Of a stretch of DNA of 64,000 bases, positions 1 to 7,020 are shown piece by piece (positions within the stretch are counted from its first letter, which is position 1; every line of letters starts with the position of its first letter). Below the pieces are notes generated by a model that worked only from the letters and a program-made list of their open reading frames with translations, ran no database searches and was not told the DNA's origin. Origin of the DNA: Streptomyces sp. SID8374 (GTDB taxonomy: Bacteria > Actinomycetota > Actinomycetes > Streptomycetales > Streptomycetaceae); the NCBI RefSeq assembly GCF_009865135.1, contig NZ_WWGH01000001.1, forward strand, positions 2,356,001-2,420,000, in the 5' to 3' direction. The translations under genes and the position numbers were made by a program.

Positions 1-594
1 CCTCGCCAACCCTGTGGCGCTCCACTCGCACGATGCCGCTCCCACTTTCGTGTACGCACATTCACATCACCTCGGATCATTCATCGTCCCACTTCTGCCT
101 GTTGTCGATCCACAACGAGCGGTAGAGCCTCGGCTTCATCCTCACGATGAGCCCTGGTCTACCTCCTCCAGGAGCGGTGCAAGTCGGCCGGTCCACTCCT
201 GGTACAGGGGATCCTTCTACCCGTACAGGGTCATGGTCGTGGCGTCCTGCTCGGCCCCATGCCGTCCGGGGAGTTCGGAACGACTGGGCACCAGGGACGC
301 CGTCGCCGGGACGGCTGACCAGGCTCTGGCCGACCGCTCATCTCAGTCTGTACGACATCGGGCACAATGAAATCGACCGTGCACCGATCATCGAGATCCA
401 GGGCGGCCGCACTCCCTCACCGCCGGCTGGGCAAAGACGCTGCAAGGACGGACCGGCGGTCCGCTACTCCGTGAGCAGAAAGTAGCGCGCCCCCTCCACC
501 GGGTCTCTGTGGCACGCGGCGGTGAAGGCTGGCAGTGGTCAAGATGCGCCGGTGCGGTCATCGAGTATTTCGACGTCTGCTGAGGAGACCATCT
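1..594. other. Left-edge region without a recognisable gene
   Basis: I see no convincing coding sequence here. Several short frames are open on both strands, but their translations are rich in Arg, Pro and Ser and look like shadows. Base composition is visibly less G+C rich than the core genes further right, as in the rest of the first 4 kb, which fits an accessory stretch. The last bases hold the ribosome binding site of the next gene. Confidence 0.5.
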
Positions 595-1455
595 GTGGTC
601 ACGAGTGTGCCGCGCCCGGAGTACCCGGTTGCCGCGATGTCTGCGGTGGTCGACGTGATGGAAGGGTCCTTGAACGATTCGCTGAAGGCGATCGAGACCT
701 CGGACAAGGCAAGGGCGTCGGCACTCCGCACCTCGCTGAATGTCGCGCGCATCAGGTGCATTTCGGACCCTGAGTCCGTAGTGCTGGAGACCTGGGAGTC
801 CTGGCTGTTGGCCATGCAAGTCTATTCAGCGGTCTTCGCTGCCGCGGCGGCAGACGAGGAATCCGTCATCTGCCGGATTCGACAGGAGGATCGGCGGCTC
901 ACGGCAACCGGCCCGCAGTTCCATGTGAACGCAGGCACTTGGGTCTCCGCTTTCTACCTGGCCGTCATCTGCCGGGAAACGGACCGCCTCGACATGCTCG
1001 CCCGCGTGCCGCTGCCCCTCCTCCGCGAGTGCGGCGGCGAGATGGACGAGTACATCTATGCCTGGGTGGAGACACTTCAGAGTTTCTGGCTCCGCCGTGA
1101 CGATGTCAGCGACCATCTTGTCCGGGCGGTCGATCTCAGTGCTCCCGAATACGCGCGCGTCGTGGACGCCGAAACGATGGGCAAGCTGCTCTGTCCGCCG
1201 ATCATGCTCTTCCACCGCTATCTGCGTCGTGACACGGAAGGCCTCAACGCGGCGCTGGCCGATGCTCTGAGCCGGCACAAGGAGTACTGGACGGCGGACG
1301 CAGACCGCCTCGAAAGCATCGAAGGCGCAGTCTCCGTCGCCCCTCTGGCTATCGCCTGCCTCGCCCGGGCGGAGGGCATCCAGGTGGACGTCGAGTCTCC
1401 CTATCTACCGGAAGCGCTACTGGAGTTCTCCTGGCGGGGAGAATTTGATGCCTAG
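595..1455 (+). CDS. Imm49-like immunity protein, copy 1
   Basis: This encodes a 286-residue, probably all-helical protein resembling the Imm49 immunity family, whose members are predicted to neutralise a neighbouring polymorphic toxin in the cytoplasm. I chose the GTG at 595 because a GAGGAG ribosome binding site lies 7 bases upstream at 582-587, and because the N-terminus then aligns with the second copy at 3039-3895. Blocks shared by the two copies include FYLAVICRE, the Trp-rich segment near WVETLQSFW, HKEYW and the C-terminal LPEALLEFSW. The toxin gene expected just upstream is not visible; a toxin-like tail lies about 1.3 kb downstream. The family assignment rests on recognised sequence style, not on a search. 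The gene looks intact. Confidence 0.75.
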   Translation: MVTSVPRPEYPVAAMSAVVDVMEGSLNDSLKAIETSDKARASALRTSLNVARIRCISDPESVVLETWESWLLAMQVYSAVFAAAAADEESVICRIRQEDRRLTATGPQFHVNAGTWVSAFYLAVICRETDRLDMLARVPLPLLRECGGEMDEYIYAWVETLQSFWLRRDDVSDHLVRAVDLSAPEYARVVDAETMGKLLCPPIMLFHRYLRRDTEGLNAALADALSRHKEYWTADADRLESIEGAVSVAPLAIACLARAEGIQVDVESPYLPEALLEFSWRGEFDA

Positions 1456-1564
1456 GAGCCAGGAAATTCAACTTCTCGATCGCGGCCACGCGGAGTGATG
1501 TAAAGAGCATCGATCACCCGCGGTGACACGCCTGCCACGCCCGGAGCGACGAATTAACAGAACG

Positions 1565-1723
1565 ATGAATAACCCATCCGACCAAATCGGCTTCGATGTT
1601 CTGACTCGCCTCCGCAGAGTCAAGTGGGACAGCGATTGGGACGACGTCTACACGCATTTGCTCTCGCATCAACTGCTGATGCGTTCCTACCCGGCCATGT
1701 ACAGGCCGGAGGCAGCACCGTGA
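1565..1723 (+). CDS. Possible small hypothetical protein
   Basis: This is an open frame of 52 codons starting at ATG 1565. It encodes an acidic/Trp-containing peptide with the segment WDSDWDDVY, and does not look like a GC-rich shadow translation. I do not recognise a family. I see no clear ribosome binding site. It sits between an immunity gene and a scrambled frame, so it may be a remnant of a larger gene rather than a functional small protein. Confidence 0.25.
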   Translation: MNNPSDQIGFDVLTRLRRVKWDSDWDDVYTHLLSHQLLMRSYPAMYRPEAAP

Positions 1724-2000
1724 TTTCCAGCACTCCCGTCGCGCGCTGGACATAGGGGCGAGACGTCCAACCTGAAGACAGGATCATCGCCTGTCTCCAT
1801 GACCTAATGGCTGCCTGGCCCGTATTGGCGAAGCACCAACTCGTCGTGGGTACCCTGAGCATCTCTGTACCTGTCCACGAGGTCGGCAGGTCGAACAGGC
1901 ATCTATTTCAAGGACGCCTTGAGACAGATTCCGCAACCCTCACTTCGCGCGTTGGGGGCGAGCTGGCCCAACAGGCTGAAGCCTCACTCAGCCCAGGTGA

Positions 2001-2527
2001 TATTGGAGCAGTGTACGCGGAGGCGGAAGGCTGTCCGCAGCTCTCCACAGCCTGTCCGAAGCGCTTCACTCGGAGATCGACCCCGATGAGCCAACCTACT
2101 TCGCCAGGCCGACCGAATCGGGTATCGACAACTACCTCGTGGGGGACGGCACGGCATCTGACGTATGGTCCAGTTTCGAAGTACCCTATCGCTACGGAAA
2201 GTTCACGCACGCTCCCGGATTCGGGGCATCGGCTACAAGCGTTCGGCAGAGGGCCCGGTCCTTTACGTTCCCGTACTTGGACCACGCGGGGTGCTCGGAT
2301 ATCTCTGGGCCTCCGACGCAGAAGAGGCGGCAAGCTTCGAACCTCGAAACGTCTCGGATGATGAGTCGTACGAGGCGGGTCTGATGTGGCTGGATCGTCT
2401 GCGTTCCGCACATGATCGAGGCCTCTCCCCAACCGAAGCGCTGGCCGAGTTGACGGGTCCACTGGATCAGACCAAGCCCAGCAGCGTTGGCTTGGCCTCA
2501 CTGCGAGAGATGGCGCACGAGAACTGA
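2001..2527 (+). pseudogene. Frameshifted hypothetical gene
   Basis: A protein-like reading runs in two frames that join naturally. From about 2037 to 2220 the frame beginning at position 2040 reads as an acidic protein with LHSEIDPDEPTYFARP and VWSSFEVPYRYGKF. From about 2225 to the stop at 2527 the next frame reads VLYVPVLGPRGVLGYLWAS and ends in a helical tail. The first frame is closed by a TGA at 1998 with no ATG, GTG or TTG before 2136, so no intact start is visible. I read this as a decayed gene with at least one frameshift near 2215-2235. I do not recognise the family. A sequencing error at the junction would also explain the switch, but not the missing start. Confidence 0.45.
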
Positions 2528-2589
2528 GCGAACTGCCCTCGCGGACCCGGCCACCCGTCGGCATGCGGGTGCCGGATTGGCCACTGCGG

Positions 2590-3042
2590 CGAGTACACCG
2601 TTGCACGGCCCGGTGGCACCGGGACAGGCGCCGTTGCCGCAGGCGGCGATAGGCCCGGTGGCGGCCGCTCTGGGACAGTACGCGCTGGCGCGGCAGGCCC
2701 AGTTGAAGTCGACGCCGGAACGGATCCAGGCGGCGGTGCTCGGGGCGGCGGCAGCGGCCAACGAGTACGTCGAGGGTGACCCGACTGGAGCCCGCCCGGT
2801 TCGACCAGTTCTGGCGGACTGAGGACGGCCGGCTGGTCATCGTCGAAGCAAAGGGTCCGAAGTCCGACATGGATTCACGTGCCCTCTTTTCGCCACTCGG
2901 TGCCAAGGGTGCCCAGCAGATCCGCACCGCGATGGACAGTAGGGAATTGCAGTACATTCTGGTTCATGCCTCAGAAAATCAAGGCACGTGGGCTGGTGCC
3001 CGGATGAAGGACTTCAAGATCTTCCGAGGAGAAGCGCGTTGA
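2590..3042 (+). pseudogene. Tail of a polymorphic-toxin-like nuclease gene (broken)
   Basis: Two frames together read like the end of a secreted polymorphic toxin. The upstream frame (to about 2780) gives a helical stretch with ALGQYALARQAQLKSTPERI. After a frame switch near 2776-2790 the second frame encodes FDQFWRTEDGRLVIVEAKGP and a C-terminal strand, ending with TGA at 3040-3042. The Asp of FDQ plus the E-x-K of VEAKG resemble the catalytic core of restriction-endonuclease-fold toxin domains; this is my inference. The gene lacks a credible start, and its N-terminal trafficking part is not in the window. Its stop overlaps the TTG start of the adjacent Imm49-like gene, as expected for a toxin/immunity pair. 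Confidence 0.5.
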
Positions 3043-3895
3043 CAGTCAACATTTCCCGCAACCCTTCCCTACGGAGAACGCAGCGGCAGGAATTTCCGTA
3101 CTGCCAGAAAGCGCGGAAGCTCTGATCGAGAGCCTTCAGGCCGACTCCACCCGACTGGGTGACGCTTTTCAGCTGACGCTCACCCTCGCGAAGTCACGCT
3201 GCCTCATGGACACCGAGTTCTCCCGACTGCCCACCTGGCAGGCATGGGTCAACGCCATGCAGGTGGGTTCGGCGACATTCGCCACGGCAATGGGCCCAGA
3301 AAGCGACGTCCGCTGCCGCATCGCAGAGAAGGACCGAGTGCTACAAGCCACAGGGCCGCAGAAGTACTCACACGCGGGGTCGTGGCTGACGGCGTTCTAC
3401 CTTGCGGTGATCTGCCGGGAGAAGGACCGGCTGACCGCCCTGTGCCACGTGCCGGTGTCCCTTCTCAGGGAGTCGGGAGCACCCTACGACGACTTTGTCC
3501 ACTCCTGGGTGGAAAGGCTTCAGGCCTACTGGCTCGGAGGGCCTGATCTGGGCGCCAATTTGGTAGCGGCGATCGACGGCACGGGCCCTCGTAGGCCGCA
3601 CATCAGCGCCCCGGAGACAGCGGCTAAACTCCTTTACCCGCCTATGAAGATTTTTCACCACCTGGTACGTGAAGATCATGCAGGCTTCAACAGGGCCTTG
3701 GCCGAATCCATCGAGTGGCACAAGGAATATTGGAGTACGGAGGACAACGCTCTCCAAGCCACCGGCCTGGTTGCCCTTGCGCCTCTGGCCATGGAGTGTC
3801 TCGCATACGACGCTTCCTTTTCCATCGAGGTGACGTCGGAATATCTTCCGCTCGCCCTCTTGGAGCGCGACTGGCCAGGCGAATTCCCCACCTGA
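3039..3895 (+). pseudogene. Imm49-like immunity gene, copy 2, frameshifted near its start
   Basis: From about 3062 to 3895 one frame encodes a protein clearly related to the Imm49-like protein at 595-1455 (shared FYLAVICRE, WVERLQAYW, HKEYW). This frame has no ATG, GTG or TTG before 3206, yet homology begins well upstream. In another frame, TTG at 3039 follows a GAGGAG ribosome binding site (3026-3031), overlaps the toxin stop codon, and starts TVNISRN, which aligns with the start of copy 1. That frame stops near 3126. A one-base loss (or two-base gain) between about 3050 and 3062 would join the two parts. Either the gene is inactivated, or the window carries a single-base error. Translation from ATG 3206 would lack about 55 residues. 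Confidence 0.6.
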
Positions 3896-4250
3896 ACGAA
3901 ACCCGAGCACAGCAGGCCGCGCTGACGATCTCGGTCGCGGCCCTACTGCACATCACGAGCCTCCCGCAGGCGCGAGCGGGGAAAGGCAGCCGCCCATAAC
4001 GGCCAGGGCCTTGCTCCGGTCTCTCCAGAGCTGCACTCAGCACGCAACCATCCACAAATCCTCCGCGCCGGGCCGGCCGGGCGCGTCCTGGTCGCGCGCC
4101 TGGCTCACGGGGTGGTGAGCCTGGTGCCACCGCGTGCAACCCATCGCCTCGGCTCATGATGAGATCGTTTCGGCGTTCCTCGTCCTTCGCCAATGGGAAG
4201 AGGAACCGACCGAGCACCACACAGAGCAAGAGAAACGGGGAACGGAAGCC
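3896..4250. other. Intergenic region, nothing recognised
   Basis: There is no convincing gene on either strand. It presumably contains the promoter of the lipoprotein gene that starts at 4251, but I cannot pick a clear -35/-10 pair. Confidence 0.4.
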
Positions 4251-4703
4251 ATGCGCAAGACAGTTACGGGGATAGCCCTGGCGGCTGCGGCGGCCATGCT
4301 GCTCACGGGTTGCGGAAGCGACGGCGGGTCGAAGGACGAGGCGAGCGCGGCCGACAAGGCCCCCTCGTCCCAGAGCGCTTCGCCGAAGGGGGCCACCGCG
4401 GAGAAGGGTAAGCACGAGGTGACGCTGGAAGTCGGAGGCTCGGGCAAGGTCGCGGTCATGTACAAGGCGGTCGGCAGCGGATTCGAGGAGCAGTCGCTCC
4501 CGTGGACGCTGACGGAGACCGTCGAACTCACCGCCGCCGAGCAGCGCGTGGGGTACCTCGTGACGGCCGTGCCGGGCACGATCACCGCTGCCGACGGCTC
4601 GTTGCAGCAGGCCCCCTGTGTCATCAAGGTCGACGGCAAGAAGGTCGCGGACAACGACGGCGGGAAGAACCCGAAAGGTTGCAAGTTCACCATCAAGGGG
4701 TAA
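4251..4703 (+). CDS. Small secreted lipoprotein
   Basis: This is a 150-residue predicted lipoprotein. The N-terminus has two basic residues, a hydrophobic Ala/Leu run and the lipobox LLTGC (Cys at about residue 21), so it should be exported and anchored in the outer leaflet of the membrane. A Ser/Ala/Lys-rich linker of about 30 residues follows, then a beta-rich domain with two late Cys residues that could form a disulfide. I chose ATG 4251 because only this start places the signal peptide at the N-terminus. The domain resembles small actinobacterial MmpS-type lipoproteins in length and layout, but I cannot name the family. No functional partner is adjacent. Confidence 0.75.
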   Translation: MRKTVTGIALAAAAAMLLTGCGSDGGSKDEASAADKAPSSQSASPKGATAEKGKHEVTLEVGGSGKVAVMYKAVGSGFEEQSLPWTLTETVELTAAEQRVGYLVTAVPGTITAADGSLQQAPCVIKVDGKKVADNDGGKNPKGCKFTIKG

Positions 4704-4904
4704 CGAGCCGACCTCAGGCGAAGCGGGTCACGCCGCCGACCGGCCGGTTTCACCATGGGTGACGGAGAGGGTGGAGTCGGCGCGGATGACGACCGTGCCG
4801 GCGCCGCCTGCGTCACTCGGCTAGTTCGTGCTCCGTGAGGGGGTACGTCGTGGTCGAAGGGATCGCGGCCGCCGCGCCGGGCATGGCTCTCGGAGAAGGT
4901 GTCG

Positions 4905-5306
4905 ATGACCGGTCGGATGCGTCATGCTCCCCGCCCGGTCGTGGTCCAGGTGTGTGTGATCGCGGCCGTCCTCATCCTCGTCGGCGCCGCTTCCCATCTT
5001 GCCGACCTCGCGCAGCACGGTCTTCGGCCCTATGCATGGGCGCCGACCTGGCTCAACCTCTACTGGACCGCCCTGTCCGTCCTCGATCCGCTCGCCGCCC
5101 TCCTTCTGCTCGGCGGGATGCGCCGGGGCCTCGACCTCGTGTGCGCGATCCTCATCACCGACCTCGTCGCCAACTGGTACGCGGTGTACGGCATCCAGCA
5201 CAGCAGTCTCGCCGCCGAGCCCGGCCTGCAACGGCTCACCGCGTTCGCCCTGCTCGTGCCGGCCGCAGCGCCCCTTCTCCGCAGGCACCTCCCCGGGCGG
5301 CCTTGA
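4905..5306 (+). CDS. Small integral membrane protein
   Basis: This encodes a 133-residue protein with about four hydrophobic segments, near residues 10-30, 45-70, 75-95 and 105-125, separated by short loops. ATG 4905 is preferred because GGAGAA lies about 9 bases upstream; a GTG two codons earlier is too close to that site. The gene is followed by a convergent SnoaL-like gene only 15 bases away. I do not recognise a specific function; it belongs to the large group of uncharacterised actinobacterial small membrane proteins. Confidence 0.6.
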   Translation: MTGRMRHAPRPVVVQVCVIAAVLILVGAASHLADLAQHGLRPYAWAPTWLNLYWTALSVLDPLAALLLLGGMRRGLDLVCAILITDLVANWYAVYGIQHSSLAAEPGLQRLTAFALLVPAAAPLLRRHLPGRP

Positions 5307-5321
5307 CGGCGCGCGCAGGGC

Positions 5322-5687
5322 TCAGACCTCGATCACCAGCTGCTGGATGAGGCCGTGGCCGCTGCCGAGGACGAACTGGAAGCGCAGGTCCACGACACCG
5401 CCCGGGAAGTCGCCTTCGAGCCGCTGCGTGACGGTCCAGTGGTCCGCGTCGGTCCGCTGTGCCCCGAGGAGTTCGGTCGTGTACGTGTACTCGCTCGCGG
5501 CGCCCGTGAGCCATCGCCCGATCTCGGCGTGCCCGTGGTGGGTCTTCCCCTCGTCGGTCACGGCGGCATCGGGCGCGAGAGAGGTGAGCGCGGCGGTGGT
5601 GTCGCGGGCGGTGTGCGCGGCGAGATAGCGGGTGATGGTGGTGGGGAGGTCGGCAGGGTCGATGTGCTGGGACGGGTCGGCACTCAT
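5322..5687 (-). CDS. SnoaL/NTF2-like fold protein
   Basis: This 121-residue protein has the layout of the SnoaL-like/NTF2-like superfamily: an N-terminal helix with the RYLAAHTARD motif, a segment AVTDEGKTHHG matching the usual D-E-G-x-x-x-x-G turn, a middle helix (IGRWL), and C-terminal strands. Members act as small isomerases, hydrolases or ligand-binding proteins; no substrate can be inferred. AAGGAG sits at the right distance upstream of ATG 5687. It is divergent from the HxlR regulator at 5780, and the shared 92-base spacer holds a perfect nested palindrome. The simplest inference is that the regulator controls this gene. Confidence 0.75.
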   Translation of the reverse strand: MSADPSQHIDPADLPTTITRYLAAHTARDTTAALTSLAPDAAVTDEGKTHHGHAEIGRWLTGAASEYTYTTELLGAQRTDADHWTVTQRLEGDFPGGVVDLRFQFVLGSGHGLIQQLVIEV

Positions 5688-5723
5688 GGCTGTGCTCCTT
5701 CGGCGGCTATCGGCTACCAGTTA

Positions 5724-5760
5724 CTGCTAAAATAGAAGTCAGTGACTTTCACTTTAGCAG
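5724..5760. promoter_or_regulatory. Nested palindromic operator between SnoaL-like and HxlR genes
   Basis: Two inverted repeats share the same centre at 5742. The inner one is AAGTCA (5736-5741), G, TGACTT (5743-5748). The outer arms are CTGCTAAA (5724-5731) and TTTAGCAG (5753-5760). The sequence is locally AT-rich in a GC-rich genome. This is what a dimeric winged-helix regulator such as the adjacent HxlR protein would bind, and both divergent promoters should overlap it. Confidence 0.6.
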
Positions 5761-5779
5761 CGACCGGAGGGAGTGCCAC

Positions 5780-6271
5780 ATGGCGAGCCGCATCAGGCTG
5801 GAGGACCGCGAGTGCCCGCTGTCCACGACCGTGCAGCACGTCGGTGAGTGGTGGACGCTGCTGCTCCTGCACGACGCGTTCGACGGCTACACGCGCTTCG
5901 ACCAGTTCCAGCAGAACCTGGGCATCTCCTCCAGCATGCTCACCACCCGCCTCAAGACCCTCGTCGACGACGGCCTTCTGGAGCGCCGCCCCTACCAGGC
6001 CAACCCCGTACGGCACGAGTACGTCCTCACCGAGCTGGGCCGCTCGCTGCGCCCCGTGATCGTCGCCCTGGCCGCCTGGGGCAACTCCCGCCTCGCCCCC
6101 GAGCAGCGCAGCATGATCCTGGTCGACGCCGCCTCCGGCGAGGAGGTCGAACCCGTGGTCGTCGACGCCACCAGCGGCCGGCGCCTGGACGACAGCGACG
6201 CCTACGTCTTCACAGCGGGCCCGGCCGCGAGCCCCGCCATGCGCGCCCGGTACGTGCCCGACCCCGCCTGA
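5780..6271 (+). CDS. HxlR-family winged-helix transcription regulator
   Basis: This 163-residue protein has the HxlR signature. The N-terminal Cys in RECPLSTTV is followed by a winged helix-turn-helix with WWTLLLLHDAF, RFDQFQQNLGISSSMLT and the LVDDGLLERRPY wing, through residue 100. Such proteins often sense electrophiles or redox change through the conserved Cys. A C-terminal extension of about 60 residues is atypical for the shortest family members. GGAGGG precedes ATG 5780 by 8 bases. It is divergent from the SnoaL-like gene with a palindromic operator between them, so autoregulation and control of the neighbour are likely (inference). Confidence 0.85.
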   Translation: MASRIRLEDRECPLSTTVQHVGEWWTLLLLHDAFDGYTRFDQFQQNLGISSSMLTTRLKTLVDDGLLERRPYQANPVRHEYVLTELGRSLRPVIVALAAWGNSRLAPEQRSMILVDAASGEEVEPVVVDATSGRRLDDSDAYVFTAGPAASPAMRARYVPDPA

Positions 6272-6335
6272 CCCGGCCGCCCCTACCGGAATGCCGTTGC
6301 GCCCCCGCCCGGCCCCTGGTTGACGCCTGGAACTC

Positions 6336-6744
6336 ATGGATCGGCTGCTCATCAGCCGATCCACCTGCGCCGCGCGTGCCTGGCTGCGGAAGGCGTCGCC
6401 GCAGGCGCGTTCGCAGCCCTCGCACATCTCGCACATCGAAGCCGGGCGCCGCGTGCCGAGCGAAGAGGATGCCCGCCGACTGGATTTGGCCCTGGGCACG
6501 GGCAATGTGCTCACCAGTTTCCGGCCTGGCGCCGAGGACGGCGGAGTCCTCGCGGATTACTTCGGCGCGGCGCGCCATCTCGAACAGCAGGCGACGATGA
6601 TCCGCGAGTCCGCCCTGTCGTTCCTGCCGGGCATCCTCCAGACCGAGGCGTACGCGCGCGCCGTCCTTGGCATGGCGTTCCCGCCGTCGGGCCCGGCGGA
6701 GTGTGACAAGGCCGTTGTCGCACGGCTGAAGCGCGCGAAGATCT
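6336..6744 (+). pseudogene. Remnant of an XRE/DUF5753-type regulator
   Basis: The frame encodes the middle of a Streptomyces XRE-type regulator. It has the end of the helix-turn-helix (SHISHIEAGRRVPSEEDARR), then the start of the DUF5753-like domain (ADYFGAARHLEQQATMIRES and FLPGILQTEAYARAVLG). The first helices are garbled and lack the usual glutamine/serine-rich recognition region, and the last about 100 residues are missing. The frame runs at about 6745 into unrelated sequence. These proteins normally sit next to small DUF397 genes; none is seen. I regard it as a dead fragment. Confidence 0.6.
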
Positions 6745-6957
6745 TCCAGGGCGAACGGCCTCCACGGCGAGATCCAGGTCAAGAAGCCCAACCGGCTCTG
6801 GACCCACGCCACCCTCCTGGGCGCAGGCGACTACACGGAGAACCGTCACCCGGACGACTTCCTGGTGCGGTGGTCCGACGGTGAGGTCTCCCTGTACCCG
6901 GACGCCGACGAGACCGGCCTGAACCGCGAGATCACCCTCGTGTACCCGCCCGCGTAG
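6745..6957 (+). pseudogene. C-terminal fragment of a secreted repeat protein
   Basis: In the frame ending at TAG 6955-6957 the sequence reads GLHGEIQVKKPNRLWTHATL, then LGAGDYT and FLVRWSDGEVSLYPDADE. This W-x-HA ... AGD ... VRWSDGE ... YPD pattern is the unit of FG-GAP/tachylectin-like beta-propeller repeats found at the end of many secreted Streptomyces enzymes. Only about one repeat is present, with no start codon or signal peptide. It is fused out of frame to the regulator fragment before it, so the pair marks an old deletion or recombination junction near 6745. Confidence 0.55.
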
Positions 6958-6984
6958 GGGTCTCCTCCGGAAGGGGGGAGAGGT

Positions 6985-7020
6985 GCCGCCCCGGGGTGGT
7001 CTCAGCGTGTCCGGGGCGGC
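6985..7020. terminator. Hairpin terminator at the end of the M1 peptidase gene
   Basis: The arms GCCGCCCCGG (6985-6994) and CCGGGGCGGC (7011-7020) form a perfect 10-base stem. The right arm lies inside the last codons of the minus-strand peptidase gene, so the hairpin straddles its stop codon. A T-tract is missing, as is usual in Streptomyces. Confidence 0.5.

Noticed and set aside
14-485. Open frames at the left edge on both strands
   Set aside because: No family features, Arg/Pro/Ser-rich composition and no ribosome binding sites; shadows in GC-rich DNA.
3050-3062. Programmed -1 frameshift in the second Imm49-like gene
   Set aside because: The bases here do not form a slippery heptamer in the correct frame, and no stimulatory hairpin is obvious; mutation or sequence error is simpler.
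5714-6514. Minus-strand frame across the HxlR regulator
   Set aside because: Crosses the divergent palindrome and lacks a start signal; the HxlR reading on the plus strand is unambiguous.
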